From Toxorhynchites rutilus septentrionalis (Eukaryota; Arthropoda; Insecta; Diptera; Culicidae), in NCBI RefSeq assembly GCF_029784135.1, contig NC_073746.1, positions 16,940,416 through 17,004,415 on the forward strand: DNA of 64,000 nt, in the 5' to 3' direction. Shown piece by piece: positions 1-10,335 of this stretch; the stretch's first letter is position 1; each line of letters opens with the position of its first letter. Made by a program: the position numbers and the translations under genes. The notes below the pieces were generated by a model that was not told the origin of the DNA, searched no databases, and saw only the letters and a program-made list of their open reading frames with translations.

Positions 1-3
1 ACC

Positions 4-65
4 GTCAGTCACCGGTGACTGACGCAGTCTGAGCGAAAACTCGCTGTCAGTCACCGGTGACTGAC
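4..65. repeat. Two copies of a perfect 20-bp palindrome
   Basis: GTCAGTCACCGGTGACTGAC is its own reverse complement and occurs at 4-23 and again at 46-65. Between them is a small hairpin, AGCGA-aaac-TCGCT (33-46). The sequence runs off the left edge of the window, so this could be the end of a longer inverted or tandem array or a transposon terminus. No protein or RNA function is implied. The palindromes are read directly; their identity is unknown. Confidence 0.8.
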
Positions 66-404
66 GTGGCAGTCAACGTGTTAAATGTGGAATTTTGAAT
101 GAACAAAGCACTAAACTATGATGCGCACAAAAGCAAATGTTAGGCAGGGTATGCGTGTGTACAATGTGTGCGTGTGATGCACAAATAAACAAGAACTCTC
201 AACCAGGCGGTATGAATCATTTCATCGAACCTCCACCTCGGATTTGAAATTGCAAATAAAATCGCACCACTATACGCGACATCATTCATCTACAACACAC
301 TGTCGGCCTTCAGAAATAAGTATGTTCTTGGGCCGTATGTCTTCAGAAATGAGTATGTTCTATCAGTGTGTGATATCAACATTGAGAAAGATTATTGACT
401 GCTC

Positions 405-620
405 GTTGGCAGGGCTCGGCAAAGTCATATTCAACTGAGAATCGTCGGGGAACTGTGGATCCATCGGCCTTCGCACTTAATTGGAAATGAGTTTCTGCCT
501 CTTCCTGCAGTTTCTCCGTCAACATAAATCAAAAGTCACTCGGGCGCATTCGTTGCTTTCTGCTTTACGATGGTCAGTGTTCATTTCATTTTCACCGTCA
601 AAAGAACTTCACGGTATCAC
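405..620. repeat. Dispersed repeat, copy 1 (related to 59573-59720)
   Basis: The stretch ctcggcaaagtcatattcaa near 413 recurs near 59578, followed in both places by a similar gt(c/g).gggaact(t/g)tg segment and then a segment containing tttctccgtcaa or tttctccgtaaa. The similarity is patchy, as expected for an old non-autonomous repeat. I see no open frame and cannot place the termini. Confidence 0.45.
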
Positions 621-814
621 GGTATTGAATATTAAATTTTCCGTTTAGAATCAGTACCCTCTAAGAGAGTATTAAGTTTTGTAATCATTAGCTACGCCAA
701 TTAGAACAACCATTTGCTGCAACTAGAAATGGATTGACGAGCGTTAACGCTTTCGCTACGAGCGTCGTCCTTAGACGACATCAGGATGATACTGTACATC
801 GATCACACCAGCGC

Positions 815-1311
815 GATATATATACTTTCCGGCGCAGTGCTCCGTTCAGCGGTAGCACTCCGACGGAGCACACTGTCGTAGTGGAAGGGTTGAGAGCGAG
901 GATGACTGATGAACAAGTCGTGTTTTACGGCGAAGATGTTGGACCCTGCTCGTTTGCTGCAGCGGAACTTTGTACTAGAAATCGCGTTTGCCTTTATTTG
1001 TACCCACTAAGCTGCGAACGGGTGGAGCATAAGTTGCAATATTTTGTCTCTCCACAGTGTCCGTAGAGCGAAAACTACATTTGCATTTCGAATGAACGAC
1101 CGCTGTGAGTGATATCAAAAAACCCGCTATATATGATATAAAAATCAAGAAGACAAGACTAGACTGCTGTCTGCTCACTGGCTGGAGCGTAACTGTGTCA
1201 CAGAATTGTACACCAAGTAACGGATCGGTAAGAAACAGTTCACCGGGCGAGAGTATAAAGAATGTCATTTCATGTTGCCTTTTTTGAAGACTACGAGAGA
1301 GTTACAATAAA
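815..1311 (+). other. Unassigned segment with TATA-like and polyA-signal-like motifs
   Basis: A TATATATA tract (about 816-824) lies 12-20 bp upstream of a 9-bp stem (gtgctccgt 837-845 with acggagcac 863-871). An AATAAA signal follows at 1306-1311. The spacing resembles a solo LTR or a short transcription unit, but I found no TG...CA termini, target duplication, primer-binding site or recognisable protein. The open frame at 734-1066 has no recognisable domain. It could be chance in AT-rich DNA. Confidence 0.2.
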
Positions 1312-3691
1312 TCCAAAGGCACCGAAAGTTTCTACTGAAGAGTTCATTCTTTAATTTCGTTTGTTTCTGTGTGATTTTTTTTTACATTTTGATTCCGGAT
1401 TGAAATACCAGGACTGGGGGAAGACAATCTTCAGGCCAAATATTAAAACATTAACAATTCACGAGGATATGTTAAAACTTGAAACATTAACTTTCTTTGA
1501 AAATGAGCCAAGTAGTTTTGCACAACCTACGAATTGGCGAACGGATTAGAATTGAGCTGTGAACTATTCATTGGAACTGAAACATCAAAAAACAGTTTTG
1601 CTTTAAAGGCACACACCCATCCACGTAATAGAATGATTTGTCCTAGATCAGATTGCTTTCTAAAATCCATGAGCTATGGGATAAAAACTTTGCTAACATA
1701 TTTGCTTACACCTTAAAGTTTTCCCATTAGCTGACTGTTGCTGAGTGGTTTCCTCCCTTCACTCAACATCCACTGGATCTCTTAAGAGGATTAAAATTCA
1801 TTTAAGTTACACCTACTAGCTGCAATGGGGTGTGTGTGTGTATGCATCTTCACCGACAGAAGAGATATAAATATGAAAAGCTCTGATCAAAATCAGCCTC
1901 TGCGATTTGGAATGGCGATGGAATCTCTTTTTGCAAGAATCATTCATTACTGTGTGCAAGAAGCAAATCAGCGCTGGACACGTGTCGTGTGTCCCGCTCC
2001 GCTCCGTTTCTCCGATCGTACTTCCATTCTAGCCCGAAGATGAATACAAAAACTGGGTCGGCGGCGGGGGATGACATTGAGGCACTGCAAGTGTGAGACT
2101 CTTGTCGCCACTGTTCTCGTTCAATGAAACGCAAATACAACTTTTGCGTTTCTAAGTAACGTGCAAGAAGCACCCGCGTGAGCGATATTTTAATTTTTAA
2201 TAAAGCCCTAAACGCGAGCTTTATTTCGAAGACTGGAACAACAACGACGCCGGCGGCGGAGGAAAATTGTTGACATTTTTTTTTTCCTGAGAGAAGCACA
2301 GGGTAGTTAGTGTCCACACAAAGTAATAGAGGGATTTCGCGACGACTTGTCTATGGGATTGGCAGCAACCTCTCAAAATTCATAAAACTTATACCTCAAA
2401 AATGGTAACTCCTACAAAAATGTGTGTTATGAGTAACTTTCAGAATATTGTTTAATTTTTCATAAAAATTATGGAAAAATAAAAAATTAAGTCGTACTTT
2501 GGATGGAATGTGACGACACAAATAATATTAAGATGTGCGGCAGTGACAACCGTAAAGGAATTGAATCGTACAGAATGTGTTCCCAAAATCAAGATCCCTC
2601 TCTTGTCACACGTCAGACCCGAACCAATGAAAAGCAGAATCACGTTTGCGATATAAACATCATTCTCTTTCGGTCATCTCGACGAACTTCCGGTGTGGGT
2701 GGACAGAATTAACGAGCGATCTATTTAAAGCCGCTACATTTCTTTTTTGTTGTTGTCGAGGTACGCGTTCCAATAAAAGAAAGAATCCCTTTTATAGCAT
2801 CCATTTATAAAAGAGAGTGGAAAAGGATGGATTTCCGATAAGAGGATTGACATTTGACTGTCACATTTCTTTCATACCTTCGATTACGGAGGGAAGTGAA
2901 ACGACACAAAAAGTGTTCAATCTGTGTCTGGAGGACGATGAGGTTTCGCTGGAAAGGGCGCGCACATTGACGTCATTCGTCAGTAAGGAAGCTGTTTCAA
3001 CGTTAATCAGCTTTATGTAACCAAAAAAAAACCAATATTTTCCCGAACTTCTACGAGTAAGCAATTAATTAAAATTTTAACCGTCAAGTGGTTACTCAGG
3101 ATGAAATTCTTCACCGAACTGTTGTTTTTTTCCTGTGTGCTCCGGAGGGATGAAAATTCCTCATCCAAGCGAGTAGTATTCAAACAATGTTTGATAGCTT
3201 TTATGCTCACGCGAATAATGTCCGCATCGAGCTTTCGAAACACGCCCAAACAAGCGAAACCGTTGCCTGTTTGTATGCTCTCTAGCCCAGCTTGGCAATG
3301 AAGAGGTAAAAGTATCCTTCGTCGAACAAAATTGATGTTTGGCAGAAAACCTCGCATTAAATTTGAGTTCATTAGTAGATTTGTGCCACACGATGGGGAC
3401 GTGTATTCTATGGGCGTATTCAAAAACCCCACTGATTTCATATTCTATCAATATAATAATTAAGCCATTTGTCGGGAAAATACAATGAATAAAAACATTT
3501 TTCATCCCATACAACCCGATTTTATCCGCACAAACGAGACGAATTATGTAATATAATGAAAAAAATTGTACGCTCAGAATGGATGTAATTTACGTCTATA
3601 ATTGGGGATTCATCCCTAATGAGGGAGCTTTGCGTGCCGAGCGTTTTTGATGCGAAAAGTGCAACTGGGTGCCTTGATAAACATTTGTGCT
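1312..3691. other. No recognisable gene or repeat
   Basis: About 2.4 kb of mixed-composition DNA. Short open frames occur on both strands (for example 1940-2317 minus and 3013-3441 minus), but none shows a known domain, codon structure, or extension beyond what chance gives in AT-rich DNA. It ends at the target site of the LINE insertion at 3692. Confidence 0.5.
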
Positions 3692-3703
3692 ATATATGGG
3701 TTT
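3692..3703. repeat. Left target-site duplication of the LINE
   Basis: atatatgggttt at 3692-3703 is repeated at 7068-7079, directly after the LINE polyA tail. The first base of the right copy could belong to the polyA run. This pair defines the element as 3704-7067 and shows that its 5' truncation happened at insertion. Confidence 0.85.
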
Positions 3704-3705
3704 TA

Positions 3706-4318
3706 TGTGGCGCGATTCGCGCTCAAACGAAACCCATCCCAGGTTCCACCATTCACCGAAGGCCTCCCAATCCATGGTGGGATAGCCAATGTTCAAAGCT
3801 TTATGTAGAAAAATCGAATGCATTTAAAGCTTTTCGGTAACGAGGAACCATTGACAATTTTCAAACGTATTTAGACCTTGAAAATCAATTTAAAAACTTG
3901 ATCAAAGGTAAAAAACGTGCTTATTGGCGAAATTTCGTGGGAGGTTTGTCACGAGAAACGTCAATGAAAAAATTATGGAAAGTGGCTCGAAACATGAGAA
4001 ATCGCTCTTCATCGAATGAAAGCGAGGAACATTCACATCGATGGATTTTTAATTTTGCGCGAAAGGTTTGTCCCGATTTCGCTCCCGTGCAAAGAATTGT
4101 TCGAGATATACCACAAGATAGGTGCGATCTTGATTCCGGGTTTTCGCTCTCTTGCTCTCCTTTCTTGTAACAATTCGGCTCCAGGAACGGATAGAATTAA
4201 GTTCAACTTGTTGAAAAACCTCCCTGATGTGGCGAAACATCGCTTGTTGAATTTATTCAATCGGTTTCTGGAACATAATATTGTTCCAGATGATTGGAGA
4301 CAAGTACGAGTTATAGCT
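3706..4318 (+). pseudogene. LINE ORF2, endonuclease-to-RT linker region (broken)
   Basis: Translation gives RPPNPWWDSQCSKLYVEK, the PWW..C motif found at the end of the endonuclease region in I-group ORF2 proteins. It continues through KKRAYWRNFV to NNSAPGTDRIKFNLLKNLPD and FLEHNIVPDDWRQVRVIA, which are early reverse transcriptase blocks. An in-frame TAA lies at 3838-3840, and a frame change near 4145 separates the two halves. Coding stops at the SINE at 4319 and resumes after it. The catalytic endonuclease residues were lost to 5' truncation. This is recognisable LINE coding sequence but not functional. Confidence 0.8.
4303..4318. repeat. Left target-site duplication of SINE 1
   Basis: agtacgagttatagct (4303-4318) is repeated exactly at 4487-4502. 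The sequence is LINE ORF2 coding sequence, so the SINE landed in an already inserted (or parental) LINE copy. The duplication has no mismatch, which suggests a relatively young insertion. Confidence 0.92.
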
Positions 4319-4486
4319 TTTTTTTTTTTTTTTTTTTTCATTTCTGTATTATAGTGACTTTCAACACATTTGGCTGGTTCGTCACTTTTACCTTCCATTT
4401 CGGAAGAATGTCGGGAGTGAGAATTGAACTCGTGACCCTTAGCGTGAGAGGTATGGATGTTACCGCTACGCCAGATCGCCTCCGCG
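4319..4486 (-). mobile_element. tRNA-derived SINE (Feilai-like), copy 1
   Basis: Read on the minus strand it starts ggcgatctggcgtagcggta, a pol III box A-like head. A box B-like ggtcacgagttcaattc follows, then a tRNA-unrelated body and a run of A (T on plus, 4319-4339). A perfect 16-bp target duplication flanks it. Non-autonomous SINEs of this kind are transcribed by RNA polymerase III and mobilised by a LINE reverse transcriptase. The family name Feilai is a recollection based on the tRNA-like head in an Aedes-like genome; a database comparison would settle it. A second copy lies at 23756-23906. Confidence 0.85.
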
Positions 4487-5312
4487 AGTACGAGTTATAG
4501 CTATTCAAAAACCCGGAAAACCCGCGTCCGACTTCAATTCGTACCGCCCAATAGCAATGCTGTCTTGTATACGGAAATTGTTGGAGAAAATGATCTTGTT
4601 TCGCCTTGATCGATGGGTTGAAACGAATGGCCTACTCTTAGATACACAATATGGGTTCCGCAGGGGCAAGGGGACGAATCTTGCGTTGCTTTCTTCAGAA
4701 ATTCAAATGGCTTACGCCGGAAAAAAACAAATGGCTTCAGTATTCTTGGACATAAAGGGGGCCTTTGATTCAGTTTCAATAGAGGTCCTGTCAGACAAAT
4801 TACACTCTCGGGGTCTGCCGCCTCTATTGAATAATATGTTATATAACTTGCTTTGTGAGAAACATTTGAATTTTTCTCACGGGGATTCGACAGTAAGTCG
4901 GGTCTCCTACATGGGACTCCCCCAGGGCTCATGTTTAAGCCCCCTTTTGTACAACTTCTATGTAAGCGACATCGACAATTGCCTTACACAAAATTGCAGC
5001 CTAAGACAACTTGCAGATGATGGAGTGGTGTCTGTCGTAGGATCAAACGAATCCGACCTGCAAGGACCCTTACAAGATACTTTGAATAATTTTTCAACCT
5101 GGGCCATTGGGCTAGGGATCGAATTCTCCACGGAGAAAACAGAGATGGTGGTTTTTTCTAGGAAGCATAAGCCAGCAAAACCAAAGCTTCAACTTTTGGG
5201 TAAACCGATCACTCATGCTATGTCATTAAAGTATCTTGGGACTGGTTCGACTCCAAATGTACTTGGGGGGCCCATATTAGGTATCTTAGTAAAAAATGTC
5301 AACAAAGAATAA
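4487..5312 (+). pseudogene. LINE ORF2 reverse transcriptase domain (frameshifted, altered YADD)
   Basis: Reverse transcriptase that would copy LINE RNA into the target site. Visible blocks are RPIAMLSCIRKLLEKM, then YGFRRGKGTN, then motif A FLDIKGAFDSV (about 4746), motif B GLPQGSCLSPLLYNFYV (about 4912) and the thumb-side block TEKTEMVVFSRK. Motif C, normally YADD, reads LADDG (about 5008): both Asp are kept but the Tyr is Leu. The frame is lost near 5243 where one base appears missing (gggactggttcgac), so the end of the frame to 5312 is off-register. The upstream part is separated from it by the SINE. As found, this copy could not make an active protein. Confidence 0.85.
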
Positions 5313-5368
5313 ACTTTCTCCGTACATTTACCGGCACCTGGTGGGGAGCCCATCCCGAAGATCTTATA

Positions 5369-6340
5369 ATGTTGTATCGAACAACTATTCTCTCAGTGAT
5401 GGAGTATGGCAGTTTCTGTTTTCAATCAGCTGCCAAAACACACCTCATTAAACTCGAACGAATTCAGTATCTTTGTTTCCGTATTGCGTTGGGATGTATG
5501 CCCTCAACGCATACCATGAGTCTCGAGGTTTTGGCAGGCCTACTCCCACTAAAAGATCGCTTCAATTTATTATCTCTTCGGTTCTTCATCCGGTGTAAGG
5601 TCATGAACCCATTGGTGATCGGAAATTTTGAGCAGCTGATCGAGCTAAATTTTCACTCCGGATTCATGAGTTCATATCATGAATTCATCTCCATGCAGGT
5701 TGATCCTTCTTCGTATATTCCCAACCGTGTTTGTTTCCCTGACTACATCAATTCCTCTGTGCATTTTGATCTGTCCATGAAGCAAGATATCCATGGATAT
5801 TCAGATTATCAACGATCGAGGATCGCACCAACGATCTTCGATTCAAAGTATGGGGGTATCAATTGTGATAATATGTACTTTACTGATGGGTCCTCTATGA
5901 TTGAGTCCGCAGGATTTGGAGTGTTCAACGAAATTTTTAGCACCTCACACAGTCTTCAGAATCCTTGCTCAGTGTATATTGCTGAATTGGCAGCGATATA
6001 CTGGGCGCTGGGCAGCGTCGCCTCACGACCTGTTGAACACTATTACATTGTAACGGATAGTCTTAGCTCTGTCGAAGCTATCCGTTCAGTGAGGCCGGAA
6101 AAGCACTCGCCGTACTTCCTTGAGAGAATACGAGAAATTTTGAGTGCTTTATCCAGACGCTGTTATGTCATTACCTTTGTCTGGGTCCCTTCTCATTGCT
6201 CAATTCCGGGTAATGAGAGGGCTGACTCATTAGCAAAGGTAGGTGCAATTGAAGGCGATATTTATCAGCGTCAAATCGCCTTCAATGAATTTTATTCTTT
6301 AGTCCGCAAAAATACCATAGTTAACTGGCAACGCAAATGG
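5369..6340 (+). pseudogene. LINE ORF2 C-terminal half with RNase H domain, copy 1
   Basis: Open from 5369 to a frame change near 6345. The first about 160 residues are the post-RT connector. The RNase H domain follows with its acidic residues visible: D in MYFTDGSS, E in YIAELAAIYWAL, D in IVTDSLSSVEAI and D in GNERADSLAK, together with the VWVPSH block. RNase H removes the RNA strand after cDNA synthesis and is typical of I-group LINEs. Near 6345, 11 nt stand where the related copy at 44450-45411 has 12, shifting the frame. The domain itself is uninterrupted; the protein around it is broken. Confidence 0.85.
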
Positions 6341-6714
6341 AACGTTTTCTTAGGTTTCACTCGATTATCCCTAAGGTTAGCCTCAAACCGTGGTTCAAAA
6401 GTCTGGACTTGAGTCGGGACTTTATTCGCACCTTCTCCCGACTCATGTCCAATCACTGTTCGTTAGATGCGCTTCTCTTTCGTTTCAATCTTGCCAGCAA
6501 CAATCTCTGCGTCTGTGGTCAAGGTTATCACGACATCGAGCATGTTGTTTGGTCGTGCGAGGTGTATCTTGTCGCCAGATCGAATTTAGAAAACTCCCTT
6601 CGGGCCCGAGGAAGACAGCCCAATGTGCCGGTGAGAGATGTGTTGGCTCGGTTAGACCTTGATTACATGACCCAAATATATGTTTTCCTTAAAGCTATCG
6701 ATCTTCGTGTGTGA
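6337..6714 (+). pseudogene. LINE ORF2 C-terminus with Cys/His motif, copy 1
   Basis: After the frameshift the C-terminus is open to a natural stop: HSIIPKVSLKPWFKS, then CVCGQGYHDIEHVVWSC, a C-x-C...H...C putative zinc-binding motif common at the end of I/R1-group ORF2 proteins, ending in FLKAIDLRV. In the minus-strand copy at 44450-45411 RNase H and this region are in one frame, confirming that they belong together. The motif probably binds nucleic acid during target-primed reverse transcription (family knowledge). Confidence 0.8.
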
Positions 6715-7067
6715 TTGTACCTATGTCCTTATACCCTCCTTTTCATCCATTGCGAGCGATTGGCCCCCTTGGTATAAACAGCAAAATAAGTTGAAATGTA
6801 AATATACAATAGATATACGAATAGATTTAAGAATCGAGTGTGATCATCAACATTGTAACAATTCCCTTATATCCCATCCCTTTCCTGAAAGAATATGTCA
6901 CCCTCTAAACTCGAGTAAACCGCGAGTAATCGGTTTTCCACCTTACTAACCATAGTGTTAGGAAAATTATTTATGTATAGTTTTAAAACATATATTTAAG
7001 AATTCGGCTCCTTTAAACTAATGTAACTGAGCCTGTAAAAATAAACGATTTATATAAAAAAAAAAAA
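6715..7067 (+). other. LINE 3' UTR and polyA tail, copy 1
   Basis: Non-coding sequence between the ORF2 stop and the A tail. An aaaataaacgat signal lies at about 7037-7048, just before the terminal A run. The same 3' UTR, diverged, is present in reverse at 44460-44800. The right target duplication follows at 7068-7079. Confidence 0.8.
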
Positions 7068-7223
7068 ATATATGGGTTTATTAACGGAGGGTGGCTTATT
7101 AATTTTGCTCATTAATGCAATTCATGCTCTCATCATAGACTCGATTCAATCGTCACTCACAGCCAGGATAATAGTTGGGGAAAGAATATTCCATTGTTAT
7201 TGCGTGGAATTCAAAACTCAATA

Positions 7224-7611
7224 TTATCCGGTTTGGGGCAAATAAGCACCGTTTTGTTGTAAATTCAAAGGCCATTTCAAAGGTAGCTTCATAATGCCTC
7301 TCCCATAGAATTCTAGGTCCTTTTTGACGAAAAACTCTATTAATTGATTTTTACAATCTTCTCTTGATTCCAATTTTTTATCACTTTGGAAGTTTTGCAA
7401 TGCGAGAAAAAGGTGGTAATCGCTTGGTGCCAGGTCCGAAATATATGGTGAATGCATTAAAACATCCCAATCAAGCTCTCGAAGTTGTGTGGCCTTGCGT
7501 TGTCCTGATGGAACACAACACCTCTTCTGTTGGTCAATTCTGGACGTTTCTGGTTAATCGCTAGCTTCAAACGGTCCATATGTTGACAGTAAAGAACCGG
7601 AGTGTGTTTAG
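7224..7611 (-). pseudogene. mariner (DD34D-type) transposase C-terminal fragment, copy 1
   Basis: On the minus strand 7611-7460 encodes YCQHMDRLKLAINQKRPEL and VVFHQDNARPH, which contains the second catalytic Asp. After a frameshift and stop, 7457-7224 encodes ISDLAPSDYHLFLALQNF, containing the third catalytic Asp, and ends GIMKLPLKWPLNLQQNGAY. The N-terminal helix-turn-helix half and both terminal inverted repeats are missing, so this is an immobile relic. It is repeated in copy 2 of the tandem duplication at 12313-12700. Confidence 0.88.
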
Positions 7612-8105
7612 TGTGTTGCGCTTAAAAAATAAAAAAAAAAATTAAAAATTAACAGTAAAATACGCGCAATTTCATTCTTCTATTATAATTTTTGTTTTTT
7701 TAAAGTATTGTTAAAGTATCCTGAACTTGAAATTGTATGAACGATAATATTACGCGAAATATCGATCACTACAGCCAGCTACCGAGAAAATAATGGATTA
7801 CTTTTTCCCCAATCTAGTACTATGCAGCACTTTTCGCAGAACAGCAACAAAAAATGCAAACCGAATCGGTATTATGGTCGCTGGAATAGCATCAGTTTTC
7901 AACCGTAGAACACAACGTCGTTAAATATCTTCTTCATGTACGGCTCAAAACCTAACCTGCTGCTCTTTGATGCTACTTTTAACCAGGAAATAATGCTTGA
8001 ATTTGCGAAAATTGGATGATCGATCAGAAAAAAAATCATCAATGATTCCCAAAACACACCGTACAAGTTCGTACAAGCTTTCTCGAAAAATAAATAAATA
8101 ATGAA

Positions 8106-8400
8106 TCTATATAAATAAAAACAGAACGTCAAATGTGTTGCTAAGCGCAAAAATCGAGGAAGGGATCGTCTTTATTATAATGTGTTCGTCTCTACCCGTA
8201 GGTCAATCTTACGACGAGAAAAAAAATGGGTGAAATTTTTGGAAAACTTTGCAGGAAAGTGGAAAAATTTAATTCTCATTTGTACAACAAAGACATCGTG
8301 CTAGGCATTGTTAGTCCTATTAAAATTTCCATTGAGGAAATTGATCTTTGTGTTGACTTTGTGTTGAAAGAATCTTGAACGAGCTTGTGTTATTAATAAT
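8106..8400 (+). mobile_element. Possible Helitron-like 5' end, copy 1
   Basis: tctatataaataaaaacaga at 8106 follows an A and resembles the TC-initiated 5' ends of insect Helitrons. The downstream block (gaaatttttggaaaactttg ... gcattgttagtcctatt ... gaaattgatctttgtgt) recurs in diverged form at 60755-60890, next to a second tctatataaataaa motif at 60938. I could not identify a CTRR 3' end here. Non-autonomous Helitron or DINE-like is an inference. Confidence 0.4.
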
Positions 8401-9060
8401 AATATTATTATATTGATTTTATAATAATAGGTCACTTTCCGGTAGAAGCTTAGAAAAATTATTGAAAGACTACGTGTTCTACGCATTCAAATAACATCAC
8501 GTCAGAATTTTCATTTCATTTTTAATAATTTGAAACTTTTTTTGGGCTCACCGATCTGAAAGCGCTATGAGCTCCATACCACCTTAGATGTCAAAACTTT
8601 ACATTCGTCGTAAAAATTAAATTGCAGAATTTTCAGATTACAACGATCGCTTAGTAAGAAAGGTTCTTCGAGAATTTCGTTGAGTCTGGTTGGGCTGGTT
8701 GGACCCGTTATAAATACCCATACACATTGAAACATTTGCAATAATATTTATCATGTATAAAACGTGACGCTTCCGGCACGTTTCGTGTTCCAATAATATA
8801 GAACCAATTTTATTCTAACGCATATTTCATTCCCAGAAATTTTCCTCTGAGCAACGTGAGCGATCTGCACAGTACCAATCTTCAAATTGACTCAGGTTCA
8901 ACAAATGGTGTTAACTAAATGAACATACAAACAGTGTCCAAAACCCTTCAAGCCATAACTAGATTTACTGTGAATATGAATCCGAGATGAATCATGAATC
9001 AACTGCAACTGCAACTGAGTCACAGATCCCGATTCTATGAGCTTTGTATGGTTTGATTTC

Positions 9061-9316
9061 AGTATGATTGTAGTATTTTAGTATTTTAGTATTGTAGTAT
9101 TTTATTATTCTAGTATTTTAGTATTGTAGTATTTTATTATTCTAGTATTTTAGTATTTTAGTATTTTAGTATTTTAGTATTTTAGTATTTTAGTATTTTA
9201 GTATTTTAGTATTTTAGTATTTTAGTATTTTAGTATTTTAGTATTTTAGTATTTTAGAATTTTAGTATTTTAGTATTTTAGAATTTTAGTATTTTAGTAT
9301 TTTAGTATTTTAGTAC
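9061..9316 (+). repeat. 8-bp satellite (agtatttt)n, copy 1
   Basis: About 30 tandem units of the octamer agtatttt, with occasional variants such as ttattatt, gaatttt and gtactttt. The array is longer than its counterpart in copy 2 (about 14153-14371). Slippage or unequal exchange after the duplication would explain this. No coding or RNA function is evident. Confidence 0.92.
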
Positions 9317-9419
9317 TTTTATAATATATAAATTTTATTAATTATATTAATTCGGGTAGCTGCCACCATGTGCACTAAGTTTAAAAAATCGGGGAGGGTC
9401 GTAGCGGGATTTAGCGTAG

Positions 9420-10335
9420 AATTGCTCTATTTACAATTTTTTTAGATTTTTGGAGTTTTTCACATTTAAATTTTGGATTTTCTAAAAAAAAAATTTAGAT
9501 TTACCGCTGATTTTTAGTATTTTTTGAGTTTTGAATATTTGAATCGTTGAAATTTCAGATTTCTTGTTGTTTTGTGTTTTTTTTTATTTATTTGGATTTT
9601 CATACTATTAAATTTATGGAGAATTTTTGAATTTTTGTTTAATTTATTGGATATTTATATTTTGGGTTTTGGATGTTTTGATTTTTAGATTTTTTTTTTA
9701 TTTTTTGATTTTTATTTCAGATTTTTGAAGTTTTCTATTTTCGTATTTCGCGCGTGACCGTACGTCGTTATTGACCATTTTAAGTTCGAGTCACCGAAAC
9801 TTGCGCAATGAGAATGGTATGCTACCCCCAAGCGTCATCCAGTGTGTTCTTAGTGCATTTTTGCTGGTTCAGCAGGTCAATCACGGAGAGCAACAATTTA
9901 TAGAAATAGATTTTTAGATTTTTGGAATTTTAAATTTTTGAATCAGAACAATTTTTTTTGATTTTTTGATTTTCTAAATGTAGATTTTAGGACCTTTCAA
10001 TAAATTTTAGACTTTTGGTTTTTTTTTCAATTTTTGGATCTACAGCTTTTTGAATTTTTGCCATTTTCTGTTCTTGGATTTTTGGCTCTTAGATTTACAC
10101 AGATTTGGATTTCTGGATTTTAAGATTATTCGATTTTCCCCATTTAAATTTTGAGATTTCCGGAGTACCTAGGCTTTTTCAACTTTTAGATTTTCGGATT
10201 TCTGATTTTTTTAAAATTTTAGATTTTAAATTTTTGGGATTTTTTGGACACAGTTGGACTTATTAATGCGGCGCATTTTAGATTTTAGCCATTTTCGGGT
10301 TCTTTGTTGTTGTTTTTTTTTATTTTCTACATACA
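9420..10335. repeat. T-rich degenerate simple sequence (ttttagatttttggattt-like), copy 1
   Basis: Plus-strand T-rich sequence made of variants of ttttagattttt, tttttggattt and gaatttt, interrupted at about 9748-9900 by a normal-complexity island (gcgcgtgaccgtacgtcgtt...). Open frames here are products of composition. It ends at the duplication junction. Confidence 0.75.

Larger units (their letters stand above)
3704..7067 (+). mobile_element. 5'-truncated I-group LINE with RNase H, interrupted by a SINE
   Basis: A non-LTR retrotransposon copy made by target-primed reverse transcription. In order it holds the tail of the ORF2 endonuclease/linker region, reverse transcriptase, RNase H, a C-terminal Cys/His motif, a short 3' UTR and a polyA tail (about 7056-7067). 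It is bounded by a 12-bp target duplication. ORF1 and most of the endonuclease are absent because of the 5' truncation. RNase H plus the GLPQGSCLSPLLYNFYV reverse transcriptase motif points to the I/Loner group; clade assignment needs a tree. The copy is dead: in-frame stop at 3838, frameshifts near 4145, 5243 and 6345, and a 168-bp SINE at 4319-4486. From 5249 onward it is duplicated in the tandem repeat. Confidence 0.9.
5249..10335. repeat. Tandem duplication, copy 1 (about 5.09 kb)
   Basis: From gactccaaatgtacttgggg (5249) to ctacataca (10335) the sequence is repeated almost base for base at 10340-15494. The offset is +5091, then +5089 after a polyA length change. I noticed few substitutions (for example near 7585, 8387 and 9687), a longer 8-bp satellite in this copy and the absence here of a roughly 99-bp block that copy 2 has at about 15154-15256. 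It begins in the middle of LINE ORF2 and ends in T-rich non-LINE DNA, so it is a segmental duplication and not a transposon insertion. Confidence 0.93.

Noticed and set aside
734..1066. 110-codon plus-strand frame
   Set aside because: No recognisable domain, overlaps the TATA-like tract and hairpin, and length is ordinary for chance frames.
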